A stretch of DNA of 64,000 nt, taken from NCBI RefSeq assembly GCF_002159915.1, contig NZ_NFJP01000023.1, positions 1 through 64,000 on the forward strand. Reading direction: 5' to 3'. Below the pieces are notes generated by a model. The model saw nothing but the letters and a program-made list of their open reading frames with translations, searched no databases and was not told the DNA's origin. This DNA comes from Gordonibacter sp. An230 (lineage in GTDB: Bacteria > Actinomycetota > Coriobacteriia > Coriobacteriales > Eggerthellaceae). Shown piece after piece: positions 42,556 to 52,763 of the stretch (its first letter is position 1; the number at the start of each line of letters is the position of its first letter). The position numbers and the translations under genes are program-made.

Positions 42556-43707
42556 ATGCCCTCACGGAGAAAGCAGGTCACGTATTCGCAGCGGCCGAAC
42601 CATGCGGCGCGCTCCGCTCATGCGCGCGGCGAGCGCCAGTTCCGCACGTACGACACGAGCTACATCCGTCCGAAGCAGAGCAAAGCTCCCATCATCGTGT
42701 CCATCGTGCTTCTCGTCGTGGTGCTCGGCGGCCTTGCGTGGGGCGGGGTCACGCTGTTCAACAGCTGCTCCGGTCCGGCGGTCGAGCTGCTTGGCGAGGG
42801 CGAGGAGGCCACGGTCGAGGTGGCCGAAGAGGCGGGCGCGCAGGCCATCGGCCAGCAGCTCGTCGAGAAGCGCCTCGTGGCCAGCGCGTCGGAATTCACG
42901 CGCCGCGTGAACGACCTGGGTGTGGACAGCCAGCTCAAGCCCGGCACCTACACGTTTGCGGGCGGCACGGGCCTCGACGGCATCATCCGCGCGCTCCAGG
43001 CCGGTCCGGAGACGAACGCGCTCACCATCCCCGAAGGCTACAAGCTCGCCGACATCGCCCAAGCGGTGGCAGACCACACCGAGGGCCGCATCTCGGCCGA
43101 GGATTTCACCGCAGCCGCTTCCGACGCGAGCGCCTACGCGGGCGACTACGCCTTCCTCGAAAGCGCGGGGTCGAACAGCCTCGAGGGCTTTTTGTTCCCC
43201 AAAACCTACGACATCGCCGACGACGCCACGGCCGATTCCGTGATCCGCGCGATGCTCGACCAATTCCAGGCCGAGACGGCATCCCTCGATTGGTCGTATG
43301 CCGAAGGCCAGGGGCTCAGCATCTACGACGCCGTGAACCTCGCCTCCATCGTGGAGAAGGAGGCGAGCGGGGACGAGCTGATCCGCGCGCAGGTTGCGGC
43401 CGTGTTCTACAACCGTTTGGCAACCGATGACTATCCGAGCTACGGCTACCTGCAAAGCGACGCGACGACGGCCTACGAAGTGGGGCACGACCCCTCGGCC
43501 GACGAGGTTCACGCCGACACGCCGTACAGCACCTACAGCAATCCGGGATTGCCGCCCACGCCCATCTGCTCGCCGAGCCTCGGCTCTCTCGAGGCCGTGT
43601 GCGCTCCCGACGCCGACGCCCTCGGGCGCTACTACTTCTTCTACTTTGAAGGGGAGAACTACTACTTCAGCGAGACGCACGAAGAGCATCAGAGCACGTT
43701 CTCGTAG
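42556..43707 (+). CDS. mltG: Endolytic murein transglycosylase MltG
   Basis: Cuts nascent peptidoglycan at the membrane. 383 residues: basic cytoplasmic N terminus, one membrane helix (about 45-67), a LysM-like region, and the YceG catalytic domain with catalytic Glu in ASIVEKEA, then AAVFYNRL, LQSDATTAYE, and YSTYSNPGLPPTPI. The end (YYFFYFEGENYYFSETHEEH) is the canonical YceG C terminus. Confidence 0.95.
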   Translation: MPSRRKQVTYSQRPNHAARSAHARGERQFRTYDTSYIRPKQSKAPIIVSIVLLVVVLGGLAWGGVTLFNSCSGPAVELLGEGEEATVEVAEEAGAQAIGQQLVEKRLVASASEFTRRVNDLGVDSQLKPGTYTFAGGTGLDGIIRALQAGPETNALTIPEGYKLADIAQAVADHTEGRISAEDFTAAASDASAYAGDYAFLESAGSNSLEGFLFPKTYDIADDATADSVIRAMLDQFQAETASLDWSYAEGQGLSIYDAVNLASIVEKEASGDELIRAQVAAVFYNRLATDDYPSYGYLQSDATTAYEVGHDPSADEVHADTPYSTYSNPGLPPTPICSPSLGSLEAVCAPDADALGRYYFFYFEGENYYFSETHEEHQSTFS

Positions 43708-43722
43708 GCGGCGGTTTCCATT

Positions 43723-44295
43723 ATGGCGTTTCTCGAGCCCGATCGTTACTTCGCGCGCCTGTCGCGCATCGACATCGACCGCGATCTGATCGAGCGGGGC
43801 TTTCGCAACGTCCTTCTGGACGTGGACAACACCATCCTCACGCGCGACACGCACGAGGTGCCGCGGGACGTGGGCGTGTGGCTCGCCCGGGCGCGGGATG
43901 CGGGCATCGCGTTTTGCCTCGTGTCGAACAATTGGCACGAGAGCGTCTATCGGTTGGCCAACCGGCTGTCGCTGCCCATCGTGGCGAAGGCGGTAAAGCC
44001 CCTGCCGCCGGCGTTTCTGATGGCGCTTGGCAAGATCGATGCGAAACGCTCGGAAACGGTGGTGGTGGGTGATCAGCTGGTCACCGACGTCTTGGGTGCG
44101 CACTTCCTCGGCATGAAGGCGTACCTTCTCGCGCCGCTTGTAGAGCAGGATCTGCCCCATACGCTGCTGCTGCGCAACTTCGAGCGCGTTGTCATGGCGG
44201 GCCGCCAGCCGGAAGGCGCAGGGGCCCCGTCGGCGGCGCAGCCGATGGAGACCGCGGGCGTTCTGGCGGATTGCGATGACGCCGAAGCACGTTGA
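43723..44295 (+). CDS. YqeG-family HAD phosphatase
   Basis: 190 residues with HAD motif I LLDVDNTI, motif II VSNN, motif III lysine in KAVKPLPPAF and motif IV VVGDQLVTDVLGA. YqeG proteins are HAD-IIIA phosphatases often encoded next to aroE, as here (23 bases upstream of it). The physiological substrate is unknown. The C-terminal 30 residues are an Ala-rich tail outside the fold. Confidence 0.9.
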   Translation: MAFLEPDRYFARLSRIDIDRDLIERGFRNVLLDVDNTILTRDTHEVPRDVGVWLARARDAGIAFCLVSNNWHESVYRLANRLSLPIVAKAVKPLPPAFLMALGKIDAKRSETVVVGDQLVTDVLGAHFLGMKAYLLAPLVEQDLPHTLLLRNFERVVMAGRQPEGAGAPSAAQPMETAGVLADCDDAEAR

Positions 44296-44318
44296 ATCGC
44301 GAGAACGGAGGTATCAAC

Positions 44319-45245
44319 ATGGGCGAACGTCTTTTCCTGCTGGGGCATCCCGTCGCACACTCGAAGTCTCCGGCGATGTACAACGCTGCGTACGAGCGCC
44401 TTGGCCTTCCATGGCGCTACGGTTTGGCCGACCTCGGCACCGAGGAGGAGGCGCGCTCGTTTCTGGCCGCAGAGGACTTCCTTTCGGCGAACGTCACCAC
44501 GCCCTACAAGCCTCTTGCGTTCGAGGCGGCAACGCATACGGCCGCCACGGCGAAGCTCTCCCGGGGGGCGAATCTTCTCGTGCGCAAGAAAGGGGCGCTC
44601 ATCGGCTACAACACTGATGGTCAAGGCTGCGTGGCGTACCTTGAGCGCGTAGGGTTCGGCTTTGCAGGCAAACGTGTGGCCGTGTGCGGCACGGGCCCCA
44701 CGGCGCTGTCCATCCTGCATGCGAGCGCGGTGGCGGGTGCGGACGTGTGTCTGCTCGTCGGTCGCGACAAGGAGCGGACGCGTGGGGTGCTCGAAGGCTA
44801 TGTTGAACGCTTCGGTCTTCTTGCGAACGCCACCATCGATCTGCCGGCCGCGCTGCCCCATCATCGCAGCTTCCGCGCTGCATACGAAAGGCCGGCGTTC
44901 AAGTTCGGCAGTTATGCGACCTCGTCGAAGGCGCTTGGATCGGCCGACCTTGTGGTGAATGCGACTCCGCTCGGCATGCATGAGGGCGATCTCGCACCGT
45001 TCGACACGGGTCTTTTGCATCCTGGCCAAACGGTGCTCGACGCGGTGTACGGTCACGGCGAGACGGCTCTTATGCGCGGTGCGCGTGAGGCGGGCTGCAC
45101 GGCCTTCGATGGAGCGGGCATGCTTGTGGGACAGGCGGTCGCCACGGTGGGCATCGTGTGCGATCTGGCCGAGGCGGAGCTTTCAGTCACGCAAGACGAG
45201 CTGTTCTCCCTCATGGCCGGGGCGGCAGGGTTTGACGTAGCGTGA
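44319..45245 (+). CDS. aroE: Shikimate dehydrogenase
   Basis: Reduces 3-dehydroshikimate to shikimate with NADPH. 308 residues: substrate-site HPVAHSKSPAMYN, NVTTPYK with catalytic Lys, GYNTDGQG, a Rossmann glycine loop VCGTGPTALS, VVNATPLGM and the terminal DGAGMLVGQAV. ATG at 44319 follows CGGAGGT. First of five consecutive shikimate-pathway genes, but separated from aroC by 123 bases. Confidence 0.94.
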   Translation: MGERLFLLGHPVAHSKSPAMYNAAYERLGLPWRYGLADLGTEEEARSFLAAEDFLSANVTTPYKPLAFEAATHTAATAKLSRGANLLVRKKGALIGYNTDGQGCVAYLERVGFGFAGKRVAVCGTGPTALSILHASAVAGADVCLLVGRDKERTRGVLEGYVERFGLLANATIDLPAALPHHRSFRAAYERPAFKFGSYATSSKALGSADLVVNATPLGMHEGDLAPFDTGLLHPGQTVLDAVYGHGETALMRGAREAGCTAFDGAGMLVGQAVATVGIVCDLAEAELSVTQDELFSLMAGAAGFDVA

Positions 45246-45368
45246 GGGTGACTCCCGGAAGCCGACGGGCGCAAGCCGATTTCGCGCAACCTACGACAAG
45301 GGTCTTCCCGCGGTTTGGGGTACAATACAAGGCGAACGTCATTCGGAAGCGCGGAAAGCGATAAAGCT

Positions 45369-46541
45369 ATGCGATACCTCACAGCGGGCGAAAGCCATGG
45401 TCCCTGCCTCACGGCTATCGTGGAGGGCGTGCCGGCGGGTCTCAAAATATCGGAATCCCAGATCAACGCTGATCTTGCACGGAGGCAGTCCGGCTACGGG
45501 CGGGGAGGTCGGCAAAAGATCGAGCGTGACGAGGTGCAAGTTGTGTCCGGCGTGCGCTTCGGGCGCACAACCGGCGCGCCGGTGGCGCTCGTGGTGCGCA
45601 ACCGCGATTGGGAGAACTGGGCGGAGCGTATGGCTCCGTTCGGTGAGCCCCCAGCAGACCTCAAGCGCGAGGTCACCCCTCGTCCCGGACATGCCGACCT
45701 TGTGGGCGCGCTCAAAACCGACACCGACGATTGCCGCACGATCCTCGAGCGCGCGAGCGCACGCGAGACGGCGGCGCGCGTGGCGGCTGCCGGCGTCGCG
45801 CGCGAATTCCTTGCCGACCTCGGCGTGGAGGTGTTCTCCTACGTGACCTCCATCGGCGAAGCGAGCTTCGAGGAGAGCGATCCTCTCATGCGTGCTCCCG
45901 ACTACAAGCCGCTCTCCATCGAAACGAGCGAGGTGCGCTGTCCTGACGAGAAGGCCACCAAGGCCATGAAGGCGGCTATCGACCGTGCTAAGGAGGCGGG
46001 AGAGAGCCTGGGGGGGACGTTTCGCGTCGTGGCAACGGGCCTCGTGCCGGGCGTGGGGGGCTACGCCACGGCGGGCGACCGCCTCACCTCGCGCATCGGC
46101 GGCGCGTTGTTTTCCATTCCCGCCGTCAAGGGCGTCGAGTTCGGCTTGGGCTTCGCGGCGGCCCGCCGTCCCGGTTCCCAGGTGCACGACCCCATCGAGC
46201 TCGATCCTAAAGCCGGATTCGTGCGCGCGTCCAACAACGCAGGGGGCCTCGAGGGCGGTATGACCACGGGCATGCCCCTCGTTGCGACGGTGGCCATGAA
46301 GCCCATCCCCACGCTCATGACGCCGCTTCCGACGGTGAACCTCGACACGCTCGAGACGGAGGATGCCTCCAAAGAGCGCAGCGACACTTGCGCTGTGCCC
46401 GCTTGTGCCGTCGTGGCCGAGAGCGAGGTGGCGTTCCAGCTGGCCGAAGCGTACCTGGAGAAGTTTGGGCGCGACGCTATGGCCGATATCAAAGCCGCGC
46501 TGCGCGCGTATCGCCAGCGGCTCAAGACGATGGCGCGCTAA
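45369..46541 (+). CDS. aroC: Chorismate synthase
   Basis: Last step to chorismate, FMN-dependent. 390 residues: GESHGPCLTAIVEGVPAG, RRQSGYGRGGRQKIE, RPGHADL, RASARETAARVAAG-type block, and SNNAGGLEGGMTTG and RSDTCAVPA near the end. ATG at 45369 is chosen over an upstream in-frame start at 45315 because conserved sequence begins at MRYLTAGESHG. Confidence 0.96.
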   Translation: MRYLTAGESHGPCLTAIVEGVPAGLKISESQINADLARRQSGYGRGGRQKIERDEVQVVSGVRFGRTTGAPVALVVRNRDWENWAERMAPFGEPPADLKREVTPRPGHADLVGALKTDTDDCRTILERASARETAARVAAAGVAREFLADLGVEVFSYVTSIGEASFEESDPLMRAPDYKPLSIETSEVRCPDEKATKAMKAAIDRAKEAGESLGGTFRVVATGLVPGVGGYATAGDRLTSRIGGALFSIPAVKGVEFGLGFAAARRPGSQVHDPIELDPKAGFVRASNNAGGLEGGMTTGMPLVATVAMKPIPTLMTPLPTVNLDTLETEDASKERSDTCAVPACAVVAESEVAFQLAEAYLEKFGRDAMADIKAALRAYRQRLKTMAR

Positions 46542-46604
46542 GACGATGGCAAGGCGGATCGGCGCAGCGAAACTGCGCCAAAAGCGGCGAGGAGAGGAGC
46601 GAAC

Positions 46605-47267
46605 GTGAGCGAAGCGAGCGAGCCTACAAGCGAAGAGGCGGTTCTTTCGGAGCCGACGCTGTCGGTGGTGGCTCCCGAGGAGCCCGCCTCGGTTATCAGC
46701 GCGCCTGTGCTCGAGCGCTCTGAGCGCCCGCGGTACGAGCTTGCGACCCCCGTGTTCTTCGTCGGCTTTATGGTGGCGGGCAAGACTTCCACTGCGCGCA
46801 AGCTGGCGCGTGCTTGCGGTGTTGCGTCGGTCGATCTCGATGCGTATGTGGAGCGGCGAGAGGGCAAGACCATCAACCAGATATTCTCGGAGGCTGGCGA
46901 AGAGGGCTTTCGCGCTATGGAGACAGAGGTTCTGCGAGATTTCTCGCAACGAGACCCTTTGCTCATCTCGTGCGGCGGTGGCGTGGTGCTCAAGCCGGAG
47001 AACCGCGAGATCCTCAAACGATCGGGCTTCGCGGTGTATCTGAAGGTGACGGCTGAACAGGCGTACGCGCGCGTCAAAGACGTCTCGTCGCGTCCGTTGT
47101 TCCGCGATTTGGAGACGGCGCGCAAGACCATCGACGGACGCCTGCCCCTGTACGAGGAAGTGGCCGACGCTTCGGTGGATACAGCAGGTAAGTCGGTCGC
47201 CCAGGTAGCTCGCGAAGTTCGGCGCATTCTCGAGAAGGAGGGCGTTCTGTGCCTGCAACGAGGGTAG
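46605..47267 (+). CDS. aroK: Shikimate kinase
   Basis: Phosphorylates shikimate. 220 residues: the kinase proper starts near 50 with VFFVGFMVAGKTSTARKLA (P loop), DLDAYVERREGKTINQIF, CGGGVVL and the lid SSRPLF. The family consensus G-F-M-G-x-G-K-S/T is seen with Val at the fourth place. About 48 residues of Ser/Glu/Pro-rich extension precede the fold. Its 3' end overlaps aroB by 19 bases. Confidence 0.93.
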   Translation: MSEASEPTSEEAVLSEPTLSVVAPEEPASVISAPVLERSERPRYELATPVFFVGFMVAGKTSTARKLARACGVASVDLDAYVERREGKTINQIFSEAGEEGFRAMETEVLRDFSQRDPLLISCGGGVVLKPENREILKRSGFAVYLKVTAEQAYARVKDVSSRPLFRDLETARKTIDGRLPLYEEVADASVDTAGKSVAQVAREVRRILEKEGVLCLQRG

Positions 47268-48361
47268 TCGTCAACATTCCCGGCGAAGATGCCTACGACG
47301 TGCGCATCGGCGCCGGCGTGCTCGCGCGTCTCGGGGCGCATCTGCGCCGCATGCCGACGTTCGAGCTGACTGAGCGCGCGCTCGTCGTGACGGATGCGAA
47401 TGTCGCGCCGCTTTACCGGGACGCTGCGAAGGCGTCGCTCGCCGAAGGGGGCTTCCGCGCAAGCGATATCGTCGTGTGCGCGGGCGAGGATGCGAAGTCG
47501 GTGACGGTGGCCGCCGAGGTGTGGGACGCGATGGCGCAGCTTTCCCTCGGACGCGACTGCGTCGTGGTGGCGCTCGGTGGCGGCGTGGTGGGCGACCTGG
47601 CCGGGTTCGTCGCGTCCGCCTACATGCGCGGCGTGCCGGTGGTGCAGGTGCCCACGACGCTTCTGTCCATGGTGGACTCGTCGGTGGGCGGCAAGACCGG
47701 CGTGAACCTCGCGGCTGGCAAGAACCTCGTGGGGGCGTTCAAGCAGCCGGCTTACGTGTGCGCCGACACCGCGACGCTCTCCACGCTCGACGGGCGCGAG
47801 TGGGCGTGTGGATGCGCCGAGATCGCGAAGGCGTCCGTCATCGACTCAGACGAGTTCTTCTTTTGGCTGGTCGACGCGGCGGATGCTCTCGCCGCGCGCG
47901 ACGAGGCCGTGGTGTCCGAGGCCATCGCGCGATCGGTGGTGTTCAAGGCCGACGTGGTGGCTGCCGACAAGACCGAGAGCAAAGGTGTGCGCGAGTGTCT
48001 GAACTACGGCCATACGCTCGGCCATGCGGTGGAGGCGCTCGCGGGTTACGGCACGTTCTCGCACGGCGCAGCCGTGGCCGAGGGCATGCGGTTCGCCGCG
48101 CGGCTGGGCGCGGCGCTCGTGGACACGCCGCTCGATCTGGTGGAGGCGCAGGATGCGCTGCTCGACGCGCTCGGGCTTCCAGCGCTTTCCTGGTCGGCCG
48201 AGCCGGAGGCGATGCTTGCCGCCATGAAGCGCGACAAGAAGGTCCGTCGCGGGCAGGTGCGCTTCGTGCTGCCGCGCGACGTGGGCGATTGGCAGGTTGT
48301 AGACGTGGACGACGACACGCTGCTCGCGCATATGGGCGCGTGGGCGCGCTCGAAGGGGTAG
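47249..48361 (+). CDS. aroB: 3-dehydroquinate synthase
   Basis: NAD- and metal-dependent cyclase giving 3-dehydroquinate. 370 residues: ALGGGVVGDLAGFVAS, PTTLLSMVDSSVGGKTGVN, zinc-ligand glutamate in CAEIAKASVI, and the zinc histidines in NYGHTLGHAVE and FSHGAAVAEGM. GTG start at 47249 within the end of aroK. Confidence 0.95.
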   Translation: MPATRVVVNIPGEDAYDVRIGAGVLARLGAHLRRMPTFELTERALVVTDANVAPLYRDAAKASLAEGGFRASDIVVCAGEDAKSVTVAAEVWDAMAQLSLGRDCVVVALGGGVVGDLAGFVASAYMRGVPVVQVPTTLLSMVDSSVGGKTGVNLAAGKNLVGAFKQPAYVCADTATLSTLDGREWACGCAEIAKASVIDSDEFFFWLVDAADALAARDEAVVSEAIARSVVFKADVVAADKTESKGVRECLNYGHTLGHAVEALAGYGTFSHGAAVAEGMRFAARLGAALVDTPLDLVEAQDALLDALGLPALSWSAEPEAMLAAMKRDKKVRRGQVRFVLPRDVGDWQVVDVDDDTLLAHMGAWARSKG

Positions 48362-48370
48362 GGTGCGGCC

Positions 48371-48799
48371 ATGATGAAGATACTGCTGATGAACGGACCC
48401 AACCTCAACCTGCTCGGCGTGCGCGAGCCCGATGTGTACGGCACGGTGACGCTTGCCGACATCGAGCGCGAGGTGCGCGCATACGCCGCCGAGCGCGGCG
48501 CGGAGGTGGACTGCTTCCAGTCGAACCACGAAGGCGCGCTCATCGACCGGCTGCACGCGGCGCGCGGCGTCTACGACGGCATCGTGTACAACCCGGGCGC
48601 GCACACGCACTACTCTTACGCGCTGCGCGACGCCGTAGCGTCCATCGACGTGCCTACGGTGGAGGTCCATCTGTCCGACATCGATGCACGTGAGGAGTTC
48701 CGTCGCGTGTCCGTCATCGCCCCGGTGTGCGTCGCCCAGATTAAGGGCAAGGGCAAGGAGGGCTACAAGGAGGCCGTCGATGTCTTGCTCGCACTCTAG
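48371..48799 (+). CDS. aroQ: 3-dehydroquinate dehydratase, type II
   Basis: 142 residues of the dodecameric type II fold: [17 protein letters not shown] (catalytic loop with Arg and Tyr), [23 protein letters not shown] (catalytic His region) and VEVHLSDI. It starts nine bases after aroB and overlaps the next gene by 20 bases. Confidence 0.95.
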   Translation: MMKILLMNGPNLNLLGVREPDVYGTVTLADIEREVRAYAAERGAEVDCFQSNHEGALIDRLHAARGVYDGIVYNPGAHTHYSYALRDAVASIDVPTVEVHLSDIDAREEFRRVSVIAPVCVAQIKGKGKEGYKEAVDVLLAL

Positions 48800-50072
48800 C
48801 CCTGTTCCCTCGCTTCCCGGCGATCCGAAAGATCCTTCGATCCTCCACCCGGTGCGGCCCGGCAGCGCAGTTCCCCATGCGTCGGTTGACGGTTCCGATC
48901 ATTCGGAGTTCTTGCAGTCGGTTCGAGGAGACGTCTCTTCGATCGCCGCTTCCCGTCTTGGTCGCTTGCGCGTTGCATGCGCGGATGACGGCATCGACGC
49001 CTTTCTCGTACGTGACACGTCGAACATCGCCTGGCTCACCGCATTCGACGGGGTTTTCGACGAAGAGGATGCGCATGCGCTGCTCGTCACGTCGGACGGT
49101 GCTGCGCTTCACACCGACTCGCGTTACGCCGAAGCGGCCCGAGCCGCCGCAGCGCGCGAGAGCGTCGTGGTGGTGGACAGCTCCCGATGCGCACACGCCG
49201 CGTTCGCTGCGACAGCGCTTTTTGGAGCCTGCGCTCCTTCTGCCAAGGAGACGCTGCAGCGCTGGGCGCTCGGCATCGAAGATTCCATCGCGCTTGCCGA
49301 GTACCGTCGCCTCGAGGCTGCGTTCGCGGACGACGGCGCTCGTTGCGAGCTGCGCGAGACATCCGGTTTCGTTCGCCGGCTGCGCGCCGTCAAGGAGCCG
49401 TCCGAGATCGCGCGTTTGCGCGCGGCCCAAGCTATCACGGATGCGGCGTTCTCCCATATCGTCGCTTTCATGCGTCCCGGCCTCTCCGAGCGGGAGGTGC
49501 AAATCGAGCTCGAAGACTTCATGCGTCGTCGCGGTGCCGACGGTCTTGCGTTTCCCTCCATCGTGGCTTCCGGCGCGAATGCGGCCAGCCCCCATGCCGT
49601 GCCCGGCGACACGAAGCTCGAGGCGGGCCAGTGCGTCGTGCTGGATTTCGGTGCGCGGGCGCACGGCTACTGCTCGGACATGACCCGCACGGTATTCCTC
49701 GGCGAGCCCAGCGAGCGGATGCGCGCGGCCTACGAGGCGATCCGCGCCGCGAACGAGCGAGTGGAGGCCCAGCTGAGGCCCGGCGTCACCGGCAAGGAGG
49801 CTCACGAATTGGCCGAAGCCGTGCTGGCCGAGCACGGCTTCGGCGGCGCGATGGGCCACAGTCTCGGCCATGGCGTCGGCATCGACATTCACGAGGAGCC
49901 CAACCTCTCGCCGCGCAACGACGAGCCGCTTGCGGTCGGCAACGTGGTGACGGTCGAGCCTGGCGTGTACCTTCCCGGCGAATTCGGCATGCGCCTGGAG
50001 GACTTCGGCGTCGTCGTCGAGGGCGGCTTCGAGGTTTTCACCCGCTCCACGCACGACATGGTGGTGCTGTAA
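48780..50072 (+). CDS. pepQ: Xaa-Pro aminopeptidase/dipeptidase, M24 family
   Basis: Cleaves proline-containing peptides in the cytoplasm. 430 residues: creatinase-like N-terminal domain ([20 protein letters not shown]) and pita-bread domain with five metal ligands visible in [17 protein letters not shown] (two Asp), [14 protein letters not shown] (His), TVEPGVYL (Glu) and GMRLED (Glu). ATG at 48780 has AAGGAGG six bases upstream inside aroQ. The first 40 residues are extra to the usual fold. M24B peptidases next to efp are common. Confidence 0.92.
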   Translation: MSCSHSSPVPSLPGDPKDPSILHPVRPGSAVPHASVDGSDHSEFLQSVRGDVSSIAASRLGRLRVACADDGIDAFLVRDTSNIAWLTAFDGVFDEEDAHALLVTSDGAALHTDSRYAEAARAAAARESVVVVDSSRCAHAAFAATALFGACAPSAKETLQRWALGIEDSIALAEYRRLEAAFADDGARCELRETSGFVRRLRAVKEPSEIARLRAAQAITDAAFSHIVAFMRPGLSEREVQIELEDFMRRRGADGLAFPSIVASGANAASPHAVPGDTKLEAGQCVVLDFGARAHGYCSDMTRTVFLGEPSERMRAAYEAIRAANERVEAQLRPGVTGKEAHELAEAVLAEHGFGGAMGHSLGHGVGIDIHEEPNLSPRNDEPLAVGNVVTVEPGVYLPGEFGMRLEDFGVVVEGGFEVFTRSTHDMVVL

Positions 50073-50689
50073 GGGCGCCTCTGGACGAGCGAGTGGCGGC
50101 GAGCTTGCTTGCACCCGCGTTGGCGACGGCCCATGCGGGAAGCGCGGCGTGATCGGATCGCGGGGCGACGAAGGCGACGCGCGCTTCGCGGCCGGCGAGG
50201 ATTCGCGCGTTCGCTCGACGAGCGCGCGGTGGGCGGGCGAGGCGGCGGGCCGGGGCCGCCGCCGTTCGGGCGTGCGACGGGGGCGTCGGGCCGCTGCCGA
50301 CGCGAGCCGTTTTCTTCCGGTTCTTTCTCGGGCCTCGGCGGCGGGGAGGCCGTGCGCGGGCGAGTTCTGACTATACGCCTCCGCGTCGTCACGCCAGCCC
50401 GCTGTTCTCGTTCGCAACCGTTTCTCCTCGTCGGCTTCAACGCCGTTCGGTACGATTCGCGGAGGCAGTGCAGGGTCCTCGCAACGATGCGAGGGCCCTG
50501 CGAAACGGGGGGGGCGGGGCCGACGCGAGACGCCGGGTCGGACGCGCGGGGTCGACCCGGCGAGAAACGGGGGAGTGGCGGATGGCTTGAGCGGGGGCGT
50601 CCGCCCGCCTTGTCGCGTTCTCGTCAGCCTCTACCCTGGTTTTTTTCTGGTAAGGCTTGCGCTGAACTGGTCGAAAGCGCTTTCAAGGG
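50073..50689. other. Intergenic region before efp, with one strong hairpin
   Basis: About 615 bases with no gene I can support. A 14-bp stem (50470-50483 with 50488-50501, one G-T pair, loop ACGA) lies in it, without a T run; it may end the aro-pepQ transcript. Confidence 0.45.
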
Positions 50690-50695
50690 TATAAT
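50690..50695 (+). promoter_or_regulatory. -10 element of efp
   Basis: Perfect TATAAT at 50690-50695, 73 bases before the efp start. The -35 region (CTGGTC) is weak. Confidence 0.5.
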
Positions 50696-50767
50696 GAAAC
50701 AGTTTGAACGCCGATCGGGTTCTGCGCCGCGCAGCGGATGGGCTCGTGAACGAAAGGATTACCTAGC

Positions 50768-51328
50768 ATGGCCATCTCTACCGCCGACTTCAAGAACGGT
50801 ATGTGCATCGAGTACAACGGCAAGCTCTGCACGATCGTCGAATTCCAGCACGTCAAGCCCGGCAAGGGCGGCGCGTTCGTCCGCACGAAGCTCAAGGACA
50901 TCAAGACGGGCCGCGTGGTGGACTACACCTTCAACTCCGGCACGAAGTTCGACACCGTGCGCCTTGAGACGAAGAAGATGCAGTACCTCTACAACGACGG
51001 TGCGGATTTCAACTTCATGGACAACGACACTTTCGAGCAGCTGGCCATCTCGGCCGAGATGGTGGGCGATGCTGCGAAGTGGCTCAAGGAGAACGACGAG
51101 GCCACGCTTCTGTATGCCGGCGAAGAGCTCATCAGCATCGAGCCGCAGATGTTCGTGGAACTCGAGGTTGCTCACACCGAGCCGGGCTTCAAGGGCGACA
51201 CGGCCACCAACACCACCAAGCCCGCAACCCTTGAGACGGGCGTCGAGCTGCAGGTTCCCACGTTCGTCGAGATCGGCGACGTCTTGCAGATCGACACGCG
51301 CGACGGTCGCTTCATCAAGCGCGTGTGA
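50768..51328 (+). CDS. efp: Translation elongation factor P
   Basis: Relieves ribosome stalling at polyproline. 186 residues; the domain I tip is KPGKGGAF with Lys-33 as the modifiable residue, followed by the OB domains and the terminal GDVLQIDTRDGRFIKRV. No modification enzyme gene is adjacent. The start follows GAAAGGAT. Confidence 0.97.
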   Translation: MAISTADFKNGMCIEYNGKLCTIVEFQHVKPGKGGAFVRTKLKDIKTGRVVDYTFNSGTKFDTVRLETKKMQYLYNDGADFNFMDNDTFEQLAISAEMVGDAAKWLKENDEATLLYAGEELISIEPQMFVELEVAHTEPGFKGDTATNTTKPATLETGVELQVPTFVEIGDVLQIDTRDGRFIKRV

Positions 51329-51352
51329 TGCGCTTTAAGAATCGCTGAGGAG

Positions 51353-51389
51353 CGAGCGGCGTCCCGACCGGGGCGCCGCTCGTCGTTTG
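51353..51389 (+). terminator. efp terminator
   Basis: CGAGCGGCG (51353-51361) pairs with CGCCGCTCG (51374-51382), then TCGTTTG. It lies 25 bases after the efp stop. Confidence 0.65.
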
Positions 51390-51461
51390 AGGCGAAGGCG
51401 GCGCTTCGTGGAAGCGGGGCCGGGCTCGAAGCTCGTGAGAGCGGCTCGCGCCATGCTCGTG

Positions 51462-51509
51462 AAAAAGGAGGGGATGGCCGGCCGTTGGGGAGGTGTGCCG
51501 ACCATCCCC
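51462..51509 (-). terminator. Terminator of the XRE regulator gene
   Basis: On the minus strand GGGGATGG pairs with CCATCCCC (51470-51477, 51502-51509) with inner CGGC/GCCG; TCCTTTTTC follows at 51462-51466. The loop contains CCTCCCC, recalling the C-rich small RNAs, but it has neither their promoter nor the other helices. The remaining gap to the gene holds nothing recognisable. Confidence 0.65.
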
Positions 51510-51640
51510 CCGTACGCCCGTGCCTGAATGGGGCGGCGTGGCGGGTGGGGGGGGCGTCGTCGCGACCAAAGCGCTTCGGCAACCGTGCCTTCGCCGATCA
51601 CATGTGGTCGTGCGACGGCATCCCCGTCTTTCCGTCGCGC

Positions 51641-51991
51641 TCAGGGTCGCGCATGGCCGTCGGGCGGGAGGGGATAGTCCCTTGGGTGGAATGCGCACAA
51701 ATCGACAAGCTCTCCAGGACTGATGTCGAGCGCTCGTGCGAGTTCGGCGATGTGGGATAGCCGCGGGTCGGCCTTCGAGCGCTCGAAATCGCTGATCCTC
51801 GAATACCGGGTGTTCAACATGTAGCCCAACCGGTCCTGAGTGAGGTGCTGGCTCTTGCGCGCCGCGCGCAGGTTTTGGGCGAACTCGTCCACGAGGCCCC
51901 GGCCGAGTGGGTCTTTGATCGTCTTGCGTTTTTTCTTTGTCTGTCCCATGTGGTAAGCGTAACCGCGTTGATACACCTCTTTGTAATCCAT
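51641..51991 (-). CDS. XRE-family transcriptional regulator
   Basis: 116 residues. A basic N terminus (KKKRKTIKDP) leads into a Cro/C1 helix-turn-helix: DEFAQNLRAARKSQHLTQDRLGYMLN, then TRYSRISDFERSKADPRLSHIAELARALDISPGELVDL. The start is uncertain: ATG at 51991 lacks a clear ribosome site, and a Met 14 codons later is possible. It reads away from the carboxylase operon; its target is not evident. Confidence 0.9.
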   Translation of the reverse strand: MDYKEVYQRGYAYHMGQTKKKRKTIKDPLGRGLVDEFAQNLRAARKSQHLTQDRLGYMLNTRYSRISDFERSKADPRLSHIAELARALDISPGELVDLCAFHPRDYPLPPDGHARP

Positions 51992-52763
51992 TGATTACAA
52001 ATGGAAGGATTTCATTGTGCGGATCGTCTTGTGGCGGCTTTGCGCTCTTCGAGGCAACCCCTTCCGTCGGTTTCCGATGCGAATTGCGGCGAGCGGGCTT
52101 TCTCGGAGCTCCTCCGCTTCCATTACCCTGCGTTCTGGTCGGCGGTTTGGCGGTTCGGGCGCTCGTTTTGGATGGAGAGGGGCGCGGGATCGCCGTCGAG
52201 GCTTTCACCGCCCTGCGCTTTTGGGCGGGCGGTTTCGGGCTGCCGACGAGTCCGAGGACCCGCCCTTCCGAGGCGTGCGGTTGGAGTGAATCTCGGCGTG
52301 CGATCCAGCTGCTCTGCCGAGAGCGGAACGCGTCCCTTCCCATTCTCGCCCCCCGACTGCGCGACAGGGCCATGTTCCTTTCGCGGCTGTCGAGCGGCGC
52401 TCGTGTCCGCGAGCCGTCCGGCACGGTGTCGAAGCTTTCTGCTGACTGAGAGCTCCAAAAGGCGTTTTCGCCGACCAAATCGCGCACCGGCGTTTGTCGG
52501 TTGGCTCTCCTGCCTTTCCGGACGTTCGCGGCGAGATCGCTCCCTTCTTCCTGCGCGGGTGCGAAAGAGGGGCAGGGGCGAACGGGATCGTTTGCCGGAG
52601 TGCGGTGCTGTGCGCGAGGTTCGAAAAAAGCAGGGCGAGCCCCTTTCGCGCTTCCTTGGTCCTTGCGCCTTCTGCTCGGGCGTGCTCGCGCCTCCCGTCT
52701 CCCGTATTCTGTTCCTTACCGGTGATTTTTCTCGAAGGGCATCCGGAGGGCCTCCCCTTACTC
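51992..52763. other. Intergenic region between the XRE gene and the carboxylase operon
   Basis: About 770 bases. Open frames exist on both strands but are Arg/Ser/Pro-rich, lack ribosome sites and show no domain. Nothing else recognised apart from the promoter element at its right end. Confidence 0.45.

Noticed and set aside
51462-51509. Third copy of the C-rich small RNA
   Set aside because: Shares a CCCCTCC-type stretch and a T run, but none of the other helices or the TATAAT start; best read as the terminator of the XRE gene.
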